Notes: a model not told the origin generated them from the sequence alone. 64,000 nt of DNA from Pinus tabuliformis (GCA_031772625.1 CM062820.1:87836069-87900068), one strand, 5' to 3'; shown: positions 11,623 through 23,408, numbered from the stretch's first letter. Numbers and translations are program-made.

Positions 11623-13462
11623 CACCATGTTCCGGGTGTTCTGCATATTCCTGCATTAGCCAGAAATCTGATTTTTGTAAGCAAATTGGATGATGTAGGT
11701 GTACAAACAGTGTTCGAGAAGGATACCTTCAAGATGGTTTGGGGAGCACTGGTATTGATGCAGGGAGTTTGAACTGGAACTCTGTACAAGCTAAAAGGTA
11801 ACACTGTTGTTGACGGGTGCAATAGTTCTGTGGTTCCTGAAAGTGGAGCAAAAAATCTAGTGGTCTATGGAGAGAAGACCAGGCTGTGGCATCAAAGGCT
11901 TGGACATATTGGAGAGAAGGGCCTTCAAATACTTCATGGTAAAGGTATGGTAGAAGGTATGAGTAATAGCTCTCTAGATTTTTATTTCTATGAAAATTGT
12001 GTATATGGGAAGCAAAATCAGGTGAGTTTCCCCTCTGGTGGTAAGAGGGTGAAACAGATATTAGAGCTTGTGCACAGTGATGTGTTTAGACCTGTGAAGG
12101 TTCCATCACTGGGTAAGTCTGTGTACAATTTATCATTTATAGATGAATTCTCAAGGAATACATGAATATATTTCCTTAAGAAGAAATATAAAGTCTTTGA
12201 TAGGTTTAAAGAATTTAAGGCTCTAGTGGAAAACCAGACAAAGAAGAAGATAAAGGTGCTGAGGACAGATAACGGTGGAGAGTTTTGCAGTAAGGAATTT
12301 GAAGAATTCTGTAAGAAGTGTGGTATAGCACGACAGAAGACTACTCCATATACACCTCAGCAAAATGGAGTTGCAGAAAGAATGAACAAGACGTTGATGG
12401 AAAGGGGAAGAAGCATGCTCAGTGCTGCCGAGTTAGGATAGGAATTCTGGGCAGAGGCAGTGGAGACAGCATGTTACCTGGTCAATAGATCACCTTCATC
12501 AGCATTGGAGGATAAGACTCCACAAAAGTTACGGACTAGTAAGAAGCCCTCTCTTTCACATCTGAGGGTATTTGGATGTGATGCATATGTACATGTTCCA
12601 AAGGAGAAATGAACAAAGTTAGATAGTAAATTTGAAAAGTGCATCTTTATTGGGTATAAGGATGGTTTAAAGGGTTATAAGCTTTGGAACCCAGTAACAG
12701 GGAAGGTTGTGTACAGCCAAGATGTGGTGTTCAGAGAGGTGAAAGATGTTATTAAACATGAAGTCCATCCAAAGGAACCTGAGGAGATAGAGTTTGAGCT
12801 TAAGGATGAAGAACCAGGCTCTACAAAAAATGAGGAATTAGAAGATGAAGAGCGACAAACTCTGGGTGTGAGAAGATCAGTTCAAGAAATAAGGCAACCA
12901 GAAAGGTATAGTCCATTTGCTTTCTATTAAAATTTTTCTTTATCTATTACTGACGAAGATCCCAGAACTGTGAAGGAAGTAGTAGATTAAGAGGATGGAA
13001 AACTCTGGAAAGAGGCCATGGTTGATGAAATGGCATCTTTGCACAAAAATGAGGCTTGGGATCTAGTGGAGCTGCCGACTGGAAGGAAACCCATTGGTAG
13101 CAAATGGGTGTTCAAGAAGAAGGCAAATGCAGAAGGAAAGGTGGAGAAATACAAAGCTTGGTTAGTAGAAAAAGGTTATTCCCAGGTGCTGGGAATTGAT
13201 TTTGGTGATATTTTTTCTCTTGTTGCCAAGGTAGCTTCTATTATATTACTTTTCTCTGTTGTTGCTACTTTTGATTTTGAGGTAGAACAGATGGATGTGA
13301 AGACAACATTTCTTCATGGGGTTCTGGAAGAGGAGATCTACATAAAACAACTTGAAGGCTTTGTGGTGAAGGGTAAGAAAGAACTGGTATGCAAGTTAAA
13401 GAAGTCTCTGTATGGGTCAAAACAGTCACCAAGGATGTGGTACCAGAAATTTGATACATTTA
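11623..13462 (+). pseudogene. Copia A pol, 5' part: protease tail, integrase, RT N-terminus
   Basis: One frame holds the post-protease spacer (VLHIPALARNLIFVSKLDD), the integrase zinc finger start (LWHQRLGHIGEKG), the catalytic core with Asp in VHSDVF, Asp in RTDNGGEF and Glu in NGVAERMN, then the RT start (KWVFKKK, MDVKTTFLHG, GSKQSPRMWY). In-frame stops lie at 11770, 12163, 12439, 12610, 12928 and 12988. The usual first Cys of the zinc finger C-x2-C is Tyr (YENCVYGK). The frame runs directly into the SIRE-like LTR at 13463. No gag is encoded. Confidence 0.85.
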
Positions 13463-13844
13463 TGTTGGCATTATGACACAAGTTTGGGGCTATTGGCTCT
13501 ATGGCACCCGTGTTGTCCTTGATGGCAACTCACTTTGGTGACAGACCACAGTTCAGGCTCTCAGAATGAAGGAAATCATATATACGTAGGTTCACCATGA
13601 CGAAGACGCGTATACACGTGGGTTAGACGTTCCAAAGACGCGTATGTGTATAGACGCACTTTCACTTAGGGGAAAGCGAGTACATGTGGGAAAACTTATT
13701 TTTGGTCCATGGTATTTAGTCCTTGGTGTTTGAACCTATGGTTTTGGACCATGGTATCTCGTCAAGTGTGTTGATCCCAAGTATTGGGTCAATGGTATTG
13801 ATTTGTTATGGTTTTGGACAGTGGTATTGAGAAGGGCGTAAGAC

Positions 13845-13852
13845 TATAAAAG
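13845..13852 (+). promoter_or_regulatory. TATA box of the SIRE-like LTR
   Basis: TATAAAAG in the context gactataaaagagg, conserved at 21147-21154 in the other LTR. It is the best candidate for the U3 core promoter, which places U3 at about 13463-13870. Confidence 0.65.
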
Positions 13853-14506
13853 AGGAAGGAGATCATTAGGCAAGGTCATGAGTTGAATTATTGAATATCT
13901 GATAAAGTGCTAGATATAGAATACTGGTGATTGGGTTATGGTACAGATCTGGATCTGAATGAAGGAGGAACCTGAGTGCAAGGATAAGTTCTATTGATGC
14001 GTCAAAATCTTAAAGCTTGAATTATAGTATCTTTGTATGATTTTCAATCTGTTATATGTGGCGCACGCCTGATCTATAAATCTAATAATCTTGGTTAACT
14101 AATGTCTGGATGTTTGAAAGAGTGAATTATCCTTTACAGATCCGTACGCAGGTTCAGTGAAGCTAAGGCGCGTATACACGCTATTCTTGTAAGTTAAAGA
14201 AGCGTATACGCAGGTTGGTCTTGACACAAAAGCGTATGCACGCAGGTTTTTGAATAGTGAAGTAGCGTACATCTCTTGAATTATGTTCTAGCTGCTTCTG
14301 TTTGTTGATGCAGTGTTCTGGGTTCAGAATTGGTGTGTGGATACTGTTACTGTGTTCTGGGTATAGCCGTCAAAGAAGTGTGTATTTTGATTCAGTTTTG
14401 CTTTGTGAAAAGGTGATTGGTTGATGCAGAAATTCTTGATGTTTGATTGATGTTATTCATGGATCCAGTCTGAAAATTAATGAAACGTGGTCCCTAGATG
14501 AAAGAA

Positions 14507-14670
14507 AGAAGGTTGTAGCCTTCTGTAGGTCAGCACCTATGTACTAGTATCTCAGCTAGTACAAGAGCTAAGGGGGTTGTAGCTCCCTTCCAGGAGGGAC
14601 TGGAGAACGAGAGAAGGTTGTAGCCTTCTGCAGGTAGAAGCCTGCGTACTGGTATAAGTCTGCACCAGTA
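14507..14670 (+). promoter_or_regulatory. Serial RNA stem-loops in the LTR R/U5 region
   Basis: Five perfect or near-perfect inverted repeats follow one another: agaagg-ttgtag-ccttct (14507-14524), gtactag/ctagtac (14541-14562), aaggggg-ttgtag-ctccctt (14570-14589), agaagg-ttgtag-ccttct (14612-14629) and tactggt/accagta (14647-14670). Three share the loop ttgtag. They lie downstream of the TATA box, so they would be in the transcript leader. The right LTR keeps the last three (about 21870-21972). Confidence 0.6.
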
Positions 14671-15030
14671 CAGAAACATTGTAAAAGAAGTATCTAATTA
14701 AAAAGGAAGATAGAGACGAACTGCAGCAGGTGGTTTTCACCCACATTGGGTTTCCACCTTATATCTTGTGTCCTTGTGTGTGGTTGTCTTCTGCTCTGTT
14801 TTACTGTTCCTGGTTACTATTTATTTGCTTCAAATACACAGATTAATGATAAACATCGGTAGAATAAATTAAATTATAAGTCTGCATGGTACACGCTGGT
14901 TTCCTTGTATGTAGTTGCGTATATACGCGGTTTTCTCTAACTGAAGTAGCGTATATGATCTGGGTGTGAAAAAGGATATAATTGACTTGATAATACTGAT
15001 TCACCCCCCCTCTCAGTATTATTTCCAGCA

Positions 15031-15044
15031 ATTGGTATCAGAGC
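15031..15044 (+). other. Primer binding site of the SIRE-like element
   Basis: ATTGGTATCAGAGC follows the LTR end directly and matches the 3' end of initiator tRNA-Met in complement. Confidence 0.85.
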
Positions 15045-15090
15045 AGGTCCTTCAGAAGAAGCTTGATCGCTTGAAGGAAGATCTATCATC

Positions 15091-16920
15091 ATGAGCAACT
15101 ATGAGAGAGAAGCATCGATCAGGCCACCAATTTTTGATGGGACAAACTTCGTCAATTGGAAGGTAAGAGTCACAGCCTATCTTCAATCTCTTGGTACAGA
15201 AGTCTGGGATATCATAGATACAGGGTACACTTTTCCATCAGCAACTCCTACAGATCCAACTGGTAAGAAGCAATTTGAAACAAATGCAAAGGCTGTCAAT
15301 ACTCTATTAGGATGTCTATCTCAATCAGAATTCATCAAGGTTATGTAATATAAAACCGCAAAAGAAATATGGGACAATATCGTTCTGAGCTATGAAGGAG
15401 ATGAACAGGTAAAACGAGCAAAACTTCAAACCCTCAGAATTCAGTATGAAAATCTCGGAATGCACAATGATGAAAGTGTGGCTAACTATTTCCTATGTAT
15501 AGATGAGATTGTTAATTGTATGAAAAACTTGGGTCAAGAAATAAAAGAGGCTGTTGTGGTTGAAAATTTTATAAGATATTTGTGCTCTAAGTTTGAATCA
15601 AAGGTTTCTGCAATAGAAGAAAAACAGAATCTACAACAACTTACCATGTCACAGCTGCACAGAATTCTAACTGCTTACGAAATGAGGAAAGGAGGACCAT
15701 TAGAGAGGAGAGAAACTACATTCAAGGCTTCAGGCAAAGGAGATTACTATGAGTCAGGACATATGTAATAAGAAGAGGAAGAATCAAATTTTGTCAAGAA
15801 ACTTCAACGGGGTGCTGGAAGATTCAGAGGTAAGTTACCTTTCAAATGCTTTGCTTGTGGAAGAGTCGGTCACTATGCTGCCAAGTGTCCTCATAAAGAT
15901 AAGCTTGACAAAGGTAAGGAACCTGTTAGATGGAACAAGAAACAGAATATAAATAAGAAAAGCTATTACACTCATGAAGACAGTGATGGACTTTCAAATA
16001 GTGATGAAGAAGAACAAGGTAATAATAATTATAGACTTTTAATGGCTTTTGAAGATGATGATTTCTTGGATGCTATAGATGAAGAAGGTCTTTATGAAGA
16101 GATTTCTAGACTCAAAATTTGTTTAGAAGAGAAGAATGTGATTATAGATACTCTACAAATCCAACTTGCTGAAAGGGAAAAACATCATGAAAAGTTAGAA
16201 TGTGAAATTGTGGGACTTAGAAAAGAGATTGAGAAAACTAAAGCTCTTAATCTTAGATTTGTTAAAGGATCTGAAACTTTAGATGAGATTATCAAAGTGC
16301 AGCGTTCTCCACTAATCAAGACAGGTCTGGGATATAATGAAGAAGCATCTCAAGCGCAGAAGCCATCCACCTCCAAAAGTTATCTTGATGTAGCAAGGAG
16401 AAGTGAACAAATTGACAATCGACAACAAAGGCACAATGTTGCTCACTAGGTAAATCAGGGACATTTTTCTTCAAGAATGAACAGAGATCACCAAGTAAAT
16501 CAGGGGAAATCTGCTTCAAGGATAAATAGAAGCTACAACAGACCACAGGTAAATCATTCTCAATTTGCCTCAAGAATGGATGTCAATGAAAACTACAATC
16601 ATTCAGTCCGCAGGGTTGATAATCGCAAGAATTTATTCAATGGCCAATGTTTCTCTTGTCATAACTTTGGACACAAAGCAGCTCAGTGTGTTGCCTACAA
16701 AACTATCATGACTAGAGAGGCTCAAAACCAGAGGAGTATGGCTGGGATCATGAAAAGGACCTGCAATAACTTTTCTGCTCTTGAAAATGAAATAGAATGT
16801 TCTATTTGTAATAATTTTGGTCATGAAGATTCTGATTACAGGAGCAGGTTTCAGCAGACAACTCAGAAGGAGCAACTCTCAAATATCAAAACATGGAGAA
16901 TGAAAGAACCACAACCAGAA
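15091..16920 (+). pseudogene. SIRE-like gag, disrupted
   Basis: Gag forms the particle in which reverse transcription takes place. The frame starts at ATG 15091, 47 bp after the primer site (MSNYEREASIRPPIFDGTNF, the usual copia capsid start). It has zinc knuckles of form CX2CX4HX4C at 15847-15888 (CFACGRVGHYAAKC) and 16648-16689 (CFSCHNFGHKAAQC). A third at 16798-16839 has lost its last Cys (Tyr). About 16087-16250 is a Leu/Glu-rich coiled coil. In-frame stops fall at 15346, 15766, 15769 and 16447, with no frameshift, so the protein is dead only through point changes. Confidence 0.85.
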
Positions 16921-18371
16921 AGATGTGGTATAGCCTTATATGCAGAAGGGCAAGAAAATCAATGGTACATCGAGAGTGGATGTTCGAAACATATGACGGC
17001 TGATAAGGAAAAACTTCAGTCATATAGTGACTTAGAGAAGGAGAAGAAGGTCTCATTTGAAAATGACACCCCTGCGCTCATAAAAGGTAAAGGATCTATT
17101 CAGTTGAAAGAAAAGGTCAAAGCTGGAGATGTTATGTATGTTGATGGCTTAAAGCATAACCTATTGAGTGTTAGTCAGATGTGCGATCAAGGAACTGAGG
17201 TAATATTTCGATCAAATGGATGTAGTGTTCGTGATCTTGATACAGGAAAAACAGTAATCAAAGGCATAAGAACTCCAAATAATTTATACATATTCAAAGA
17301 AGGACAACAATAATGTTATCTGAGTAAGAATGATGAACACTTGCTATGGCACCAGAGATTGGGGCATCTGAGCTTCTCACAGATAAGGAAAGCATGCAAA
17401 TACTAGGCAGTTCGTGGTCTTCCAGACATCATAATTCCAGACAATACAATATGCAAATCATGTCAGTTTGGTAAGCAAACCAGAACTAACTTCCCTGAGA
17501 AGGAAGGATCAGCGAGTAGGCCACTTGAACTTGTCCATACTGATGTATGTGGTCCATATAGGAAAAGGTCACCTCAAGGAGAAGAATACTTTATATTATT
17601 CATTGACGACTTTTCTAGGATGTGTTGGATAGGACTTATGAAGCACAAAGATGAAGCCTTCGAAAAATTCAAGTCTTTCAAAGCCTTGGTTGAAAACGAA
17701 TCAGATCACAAAATAAAATGCCTTAGGTCTGATAGAGGTGGGGAGTTTACCTCAAATGAATTTTTCGATTTCTGTGAAGAACATGGAATAAGAAGGGAAT
17801 TCTCTACTGCAAGAACTCCTCAGTAGAATGGAGTAGTGGAAAGGATGAACAGAACGGTTCAACAAATGGCTCGTGCTATGATGGATGAGTCTAGAACTCC
17901 TGCAAATTTCTGGGGTGAAGCTGCATTTGCTGCAGTTGTTATTCTCAACAAAACAAACGTCCGGGTGAAAAGCACTCAAACTCCTCATGAGCTCTGGTAT
18001 GGTGAGACTCCTTCGGTAAAATATTTCAAAATTTTTGGAAGCAAATGCTATATTAAAAATAATGATGAAAATCCTGGCAAGTTTGAACCTAGAGTAGATG
18101 AAGGCATTCTCCTTGGTTATTCTCCCCACAAAAAGCATATAAGTGTTACAATAAAAGACTTGGAAGAATTGTTGACAGCATTGATGTAGTGGTTGATGAA
18201 GAAGGAAACATTCCTAGGCAAGTAAATTCCGAAAATTTCGAAGATGATGAGGACCATCCTTCAACATCAAATTAGACTTATGATGAAGAAGAAGCTCAAG
18301 AGGCACCAGAAGAACAGATAAGGATAGAAGAGAAGACTCCATCTAGATATGTACAAAAGAATCATCCATAA
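16921..18371 (+). pseudogene. SIRE-like protease and integrase, disrupted
   Basis: The protease site at 16963-16980 reads WYIESG, where family members have Asp-Ser-Gly, so the catalytic Asp is Glu here. Integrase follows. Its zinc finger is complete (HQRLGH.. CKSCQFGK, about 17347-17475). Its core has Asp in VHTDVCGPY, Asp in SDRGGEF and Glu in NGVVERMN. Stops lie at 17311, 17404 and 17824 in frame 1. A frameshift near 18140 moves the frame to frame 3, where further stops lie at 18273 and 18369. Confidence 0.85.
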
Positions 18372-18446
18372 ACTCAAATTCTGGGGCAAAAAGAGGTAGG
18401 TACACAAACAAGAAGAACAATTGCAGAAGCCTCAAGCTATTTAGCA

Positions 18447-20000
18447 TTGCTCTCCTCCATTGAACCACAAAATGTAAGAGAGGCATGCAAAGATGAATGC
18501 TGGGTCAAGGCAATGGATGAAGAGCTTGAGCAGATCGAAAAGAACAACACTTGGGAGTTGGTTCCTAGACCAACAGATAAGAATGTCATAGGGACAAAAT
18601 GGATATTCAAAAATAAGTTGAATGAAAATGGGGAAGTTATTAGAAACAAGGCTAGACTTGTTTGTAAAGGGTATGCTCAACAAGAAGGAATAGACTTTGA
18701 AGAAACTTTTGCTCTCGTTGCTAGACTTGAGGCCATTAGAATGTTCCTTGCTCTCTCTAGCTTTTAGAAATTCAAAGTATTTCAAATGGACGTGAAATCT
18801 ACCTTTCTGAATGGAGACTTAGAAGAAGAAGTGTACATTGAGCAACCAGATGGATTCATCCTTGGTAATGATCCAAATCTTGTATGCAGACTAAAGAAGG
18901 CTCTCTATGGTCTTAAACAGGCTCCAAGGGCTTGGTACTATCGTCTGGACAAATACCTTCATCAACAAGGTTTTTCAAAAGGATCAGCAGATAGCAATCT
19001 TTATATAAAAATTGAAAATGACAAATTGCTAATACTTGTTGTGTATGTAGATGATATCATCTTTGGCAGCAATGAAGAAGCTATGAGTCAAAACTTTGCC
19101 TTGGTGATGCAGAAGGAATTCGAAATGTCTTTGCTTGGAGAACTGACATATTTTCTTGGTTTACAAATCCAACAAAATAAAGGCGGTATCTTTTTATCTC
19201 AAACCAAGTACCTCAAGCAGATCTTGAAGAAATATGGCATGGAAGATTCGAAACCAGTATGTACCCCTATGGTCACAGGATGCAGCCTCAGTGCAAATGA
19301 TGAATCAATAGCAGTGCATCAACCAACCTATAGATCCATGATTGGAAGTATGCTCTATTTAACACGTACCCGACCAGACATCATGCATGCAGTGGGAATG
19401 GTTGGAAGATTTCAGGCGAATCCAAAGGAAACTCATCTTCAGGCAGTAAAGAGAATTTTCAAGTATCTTCAAGGAACTCAAAACTATGGCCTATGGTATC
19501 CTAGAGATACAGATCTCACTCTTCATGCTTATACAAATGCAGATTGGGCTGGAAGCGTGGATGACAGAAAAATCACTAGTGGTTGTGCATTCTTTATGGG
19601 TTTCAGACTAGTATCTTGGTTAAGCAAGAAACAAAGTTTGATTGCTTTATCTACAACTGAAGCAGAATATGTGGCTGCTGCATCTTGTTGCACACAACTC
19701 CTTTGGATGATGCAAACCTTGCAGGATTTTCAAATCACTTGTACTCCACCTATCTCCATCTTATGTGATAATACAAGTGCAATCAGCATTTCAAGGAATC
19801 TTGTCATGCATTCAAAGACCAAGCACATCCCTATCAAATATCATTTTCTTCGAGAAAAAGTGCTTGAACAAAAGGTCAAGTTGGAGTATGTTCCCTCTAA
19901 GGAACAAGTTGTTGATATACTCACCAAACCACTGCCCAGGGAAACATTTGAATACCTCAGACAGAAGCTGGGAGTAGTTGATGTATCATCTTGCTGTTAA
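18447..20000 (+). pseudogene. SIRE-like reverse transcriptase and RNase H
   Basis: These domains copy the RNA genome and degrade the template strand. The RT N-terminus is at 18447-18767 ([27 protein letters not shown]) and ends at an in-frame TAG (18765). The next 404 codons (18786-20000) are open: MDVKSTFLNGDLEEE, LKKALYGLKQAPRAWY, the catalytic YVDDIIFGS at about 19044, SMLYLTRTRPDI, then RNase H with ADWAGS, STTEAEYVAA and SKTKHIPIKYHF. The C-terminal 400 residues are therefore intact although the full polyprotein is not. Confidence 0.9.
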
Positions 20001-20764
20001 AACCTGTCAGTTTCATAGGAAAGTGGTTGTACGTGAGTTGCATAAGGAGGATCCGCATACATACGCCGTTTTGTGCAGATACAGTCGGATATATGGTGGT
20101 TTAAAGGAATTCAGTGGGGACAAACTCTGGTTGAAGAAAGTCTGATATGGGTCTGACAGAGACCATCTGGCACAGGTTCAGGGGGAGCAGATAAACTTCT
20201 AATAATGCAATGTTGGCATTACCTTAGAAGTTTTTGGTTCGAGTACACAAGCTATTTTGGGTTCAGGTGGATCAACTGCAGAAAGGAGAATAGAAGGAGA
20301 GCATGGTTACTGATTTGAAGAGTGATTGACAGATGTTGCTGATAGTAGTTATTGGTGACTTTCATAGTCTTGCTCTAGATATTTCGTCTCTATGTCACAT
20401 ATATCTTTTTTTATGAAGGTCATGTAACGGCCTATTTTGGTTTCCCCACTATGCCTGGGATGAATGATGTAATTTTCTTGGTTGTCATATGTAAATTTCT
20501 GATGTATCCCCACTTGGTTGGGTTATGGATGTATGTATAGAATCTTTTGGTGATAGGAAGGTCAGGCATGGTGTATAAGTCATGGTTCTGTTTGAAGAAC
20601 ATCTTTTTGTAGATCTTTCCTACAGTCAGGGGGAGCATGGTCCGCACAGCAACGCAGAGATTTCAACATGTACTCAAGGGGAGCATATCCCTTTGCCCTT
20701 GATGACAAAGGGGGAGAATGACTTTGAGGATCTTGGGGTTGCCATCAAGTCCAAAGGGCGAGAT
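20001..20764 (+). other. SIRE-like 3' untranslated region with repeated purine tracts
   Basis: No coding frame. Purine tracts recur at 20180-20190, 20627-20637, 20676-20685 and 20707-20718, and aaagggcgaga at 20753-20763 abuts the LTR and is the likely polypurine primer. No envelope-like ORF is present. Confidence 0.65.
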
Positions 20765-22332
20765 TGTTGGCATTATGACACAGGTTTGGCGCTATTGGCT
20801 CTATGGCATAGGTGTTGTCCTTGATGGCAACTCACTTTGGTGACAGATCACAATTCAGGCTCTCAAAATGAAGGAAATCATATATACCTAGGTTCACCTT
20901 GACGAAGACGCACATACACGCTGGTTAGACGTTCCAAAGATGCGTATGTGTATACACGCACTTTCACGCAGGGGAAAGCGCGTACATGTGGGAAAACTTA
21001 TTTTTGGTCCATGGTATTTAGTCCTTGGTATTTGAACCTATGGTTTCGGACCATGGTATCTCGTCAAGTGTGTTGATCCCAAGTATTGGGTCCATGGTAT
21101 TGATTTGTTATGGTTTTCGACCATGGTATTGAGAAAGGCCTAAGACTATAAAAGAGGAAGGAGATCATTAGGCAAGGTCATGAGATGAATTATTGAATAT
21201 CTGATAAAGTGCTAGATCTGGAATACTGGTGATTGGGTTATGGTGCAGATCTGGATCTAAATGAAGGAGGAACCTGAGCACAAGGATAAGTTCTATTGAT
21301 GGGTCAAAATCTTAAAGCTTGAATTATAGTATCTTTGTATGATTTTCAATCTGTTATATGTGGCGCACGCCTGATCTATAAATCTAATAATCTGGGTTAA
21401 CTAATGTCTAGATGTTTGAAAGAGTGAATTATCCTTTATAGATCTGTACGTAGGTTCAGTGAAGCTAAGGCGCGTATACACACTGTTCTTGTAAGTTAAA
21501 GAAGCGTATACGCAGGTTGGTCTTGACACAGAAGCGTATGCACGCAGGTTTTTGAATAGTGAAGTAGCGTACATCTCTTGAATTATGTTCTAGCTGCTTC
21601 TGTTTGTTGCTACAGTGTTCTGGGTTCAGGATTGGTGTGTGGATACTGTTACTGTGTTTTGGGTACAGCTGTCAAAGAAGTGTGTATTTTGATTCAGTTT
21701 TGCTTGGTGAAAAGGTGATTGGTTGACGCAGAAATTCTTGATGTTTGATTGATGTTATTCATGGATCCAGTCTGAAAATTAATGAAACGTGGTGCCTGGA
21801 TGAAAGAAAGAAGGTTGTAGCCTTCCATAGGTCAGCACCTACGTACTATTATCTCAGCTAGTACAAGAGCTAAGGGGGTTGTAGCTCCCTTCCAGGAGAG
21901 GCTGGAGAACGAGAGAAGGTTGTAGCCTTCTGCAGGTAGAACCCTGCATACTGGTATAATTCTGCACCAGTACAGAAACATTGTAAAAGAAGTTTCTAAT
22001 TAAAATGGAAGATAGAAATGAATTGCAACAGGTGGTTTTCACCCACATTGGGTTTCCACCTTATATCTTGTGTCCTTGTGTGTGGTTGTCTTCTGCTTTG
22101 TTTTACTATTCCTGGTTACTGTTTATTTGCTTCAGATACACATATTAATGATAAACATCAGTAGAATAAATTAAATTATAAGTCTGCATGGTATACGCTG
22201 GTTTCCTTGTATGTAGTTGCGTATATACGCGGTTTTCTCTAACTGAAGTAGCGTATATGATTTGGGTGTGAAAAAGAAAATAATTGACTTGATAATACTC
22301 ATATACCTCCCCTCTCAGTATTATTTCCAACA
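20765..22332 (+). repeat. 3' LTR of the SIRE-like element (1568 bp)
   Basis: Same length and architecture as 13463-15030, with TATAAAAG at 21147-21154. It ends TTTCCAACA at 22332, followed by the attta target duplication. Confidence 0.9.
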
Positions 22333-23408
22333 ATTTATACGGGGACTTGGCTTCACCAGAAGCAAAGCAGATCACTGTGTATTTTAAATTAATTGGTGAC
22401 CATGTTATTTATCTGGTCCTCTATGTGGATGATATGTTGCTGGTTGGAAATGACAAAGAAATTATCCAGTCTTTGAAGACCAATTTGCCCTCCAAATTCG
22501 ACATGAAAGATCTTGGTGCTACAAACTATATTTTGGGCATGGAAATTAAAAGAGATCAGACAAAGAGGAAGCTCTGGTTAAACCAGAGGAAGTATGTCAA
22601 GACGATATTGCAAAGGTTTAATACGCAGGATAGTAAACCAGTGAAGGTTCCTATTCTTGTAGGTGTAAATTTATCTGCTGAAAAGTGTCCCAAGACACAA
22701 GAAGAGGAAGAGGATATGTCCCATGTTCCATATGCAAGTTCAGTCGGTAGCCTGATGTATGTGATGGTTTGTAGTAGACCAGACGTTGCACATGCAGTGG
22801 GAGTATTAAGCATGTTTATGTCAAAACCAGGGAAGGAGCATTGGATAGAAGTGAAGCGGGTTTTCAGGTATTTTCGTGGCACTAGTGATTATGGTTTGTG
22901 CTACCAAGGAAGACCAAGATTAGACAGAGTTTTGGATATCCATGGCTTTGTTGATGCAGTCTGGGTTGGAGATTTGGATCATAGAAAATCTACAAGTGGG
23001 TATGTGTTTAACCTATTTGGAGAAGCAGTCAGTTGGATGAGTAAGAAACAATCTATAGTGGCACTATCAACTACAGAGGTAGAATACATCAAAGCCACTC
23101 ATGCAAGCAAGGAAGCATTTTGGTTGCAGAGATTGTATTCAAGTATTGGGTTAGTACGAGGAGCTATAAGGAGAGATTGTGATAGCCAAAGTGCAATTTT
23201 CTTGGCAAAGAACCCTACTTATCATTCAAAGACAAAGCACATTGATGTTCAATATCACTTTGTGAGGGATATGATAGAAGAAAAAAAGATGTTTCTAGTA
23301 AATATGGAAACTTTGAAGAATACTGCAGATGCATTTACAAAATTTGTTAGCTCTAAGAAGTTCTCTTGGTGTAGAGAAACAATGGGTGTTTCAAGGGTGG
23401 AAAAATGA
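22333..23408 (+). pseudogene. Copia A pol, 3' part: RT C-terminus and RNase H
   Basis: The sequence resumes copia A RT after the nested element. A 2-bp loss in a gtgtgt tract near 22378, relative to copia B, shifts the frame. From 22382 it is open to TGA 23406: YLVLYVDDMLLVGNDKE (RT active site), SLMYVMVCSRPD, RNase H with DHRKSTSGYVF and STTEVEYIKATHASKEA, and the C-terminus KFSWCRETMG. RNase H residues vary from the norm (AVWVGD for ADWAGD). Confidence 0.85.

Larger units (their letters stand above)
13463..15030 (+). repeat. 5' LTR of the SIRE-like element (1568 bp)
   Basis: It runs from TGTTGGCATT to TTTCCAGCA and aligns with 20765-22332 at equal length. By eye about 22 differences fall in the first 300 bp, with fewer later. 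It carries several gcgtatacacg-type motifs, a cluster of ccatggtat motifs near 13700-13830 and a hairpin cluster near 14507-14670. Confidence 0.9.
13463..22332 (+). mobile_element. SIRE-like Ty1/copia element nested in copia A
   Basis: LTRs of exactly 1568 bp each bracket a single gag-pol frame. The target duplication attta is perfect (13458-13462 and 22333-22337), and removing the element restores copia A RT across the join. The lineage call rests on the LTR start TGTTGGCATTATGAC, the ATTGGTATCAGAGC primer site, a gag with a coiled coil and more than one zinc knuckle, the ARAMMDES integrase motif, and repeated gggggag tracts before the 3' LTR. No envelope-like frame lies between pol and the 3' LTR (only 765 bp). 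Confidence 0.9.

Noticed and set aside
11397-11822. Overlapping open frames on both strands at the copia A 5' LTR (141 and 122 codons)
   Set aside because: They are produced by G/C runs in the LTR (Gly/Pro-rich) and by the pol frame. The minus one is a shadow.
16316-18785. Minus-strand open frames across the SIRE-like gag-pol
   Set aside because: All lie opposite well-supported plus-strand protein domains and have no motif.
20001-20764. Possible envelope-like gene after SIRE-like pol
   Set aside because: Only 765 bp with stops in all frames and no membrane-protein features.
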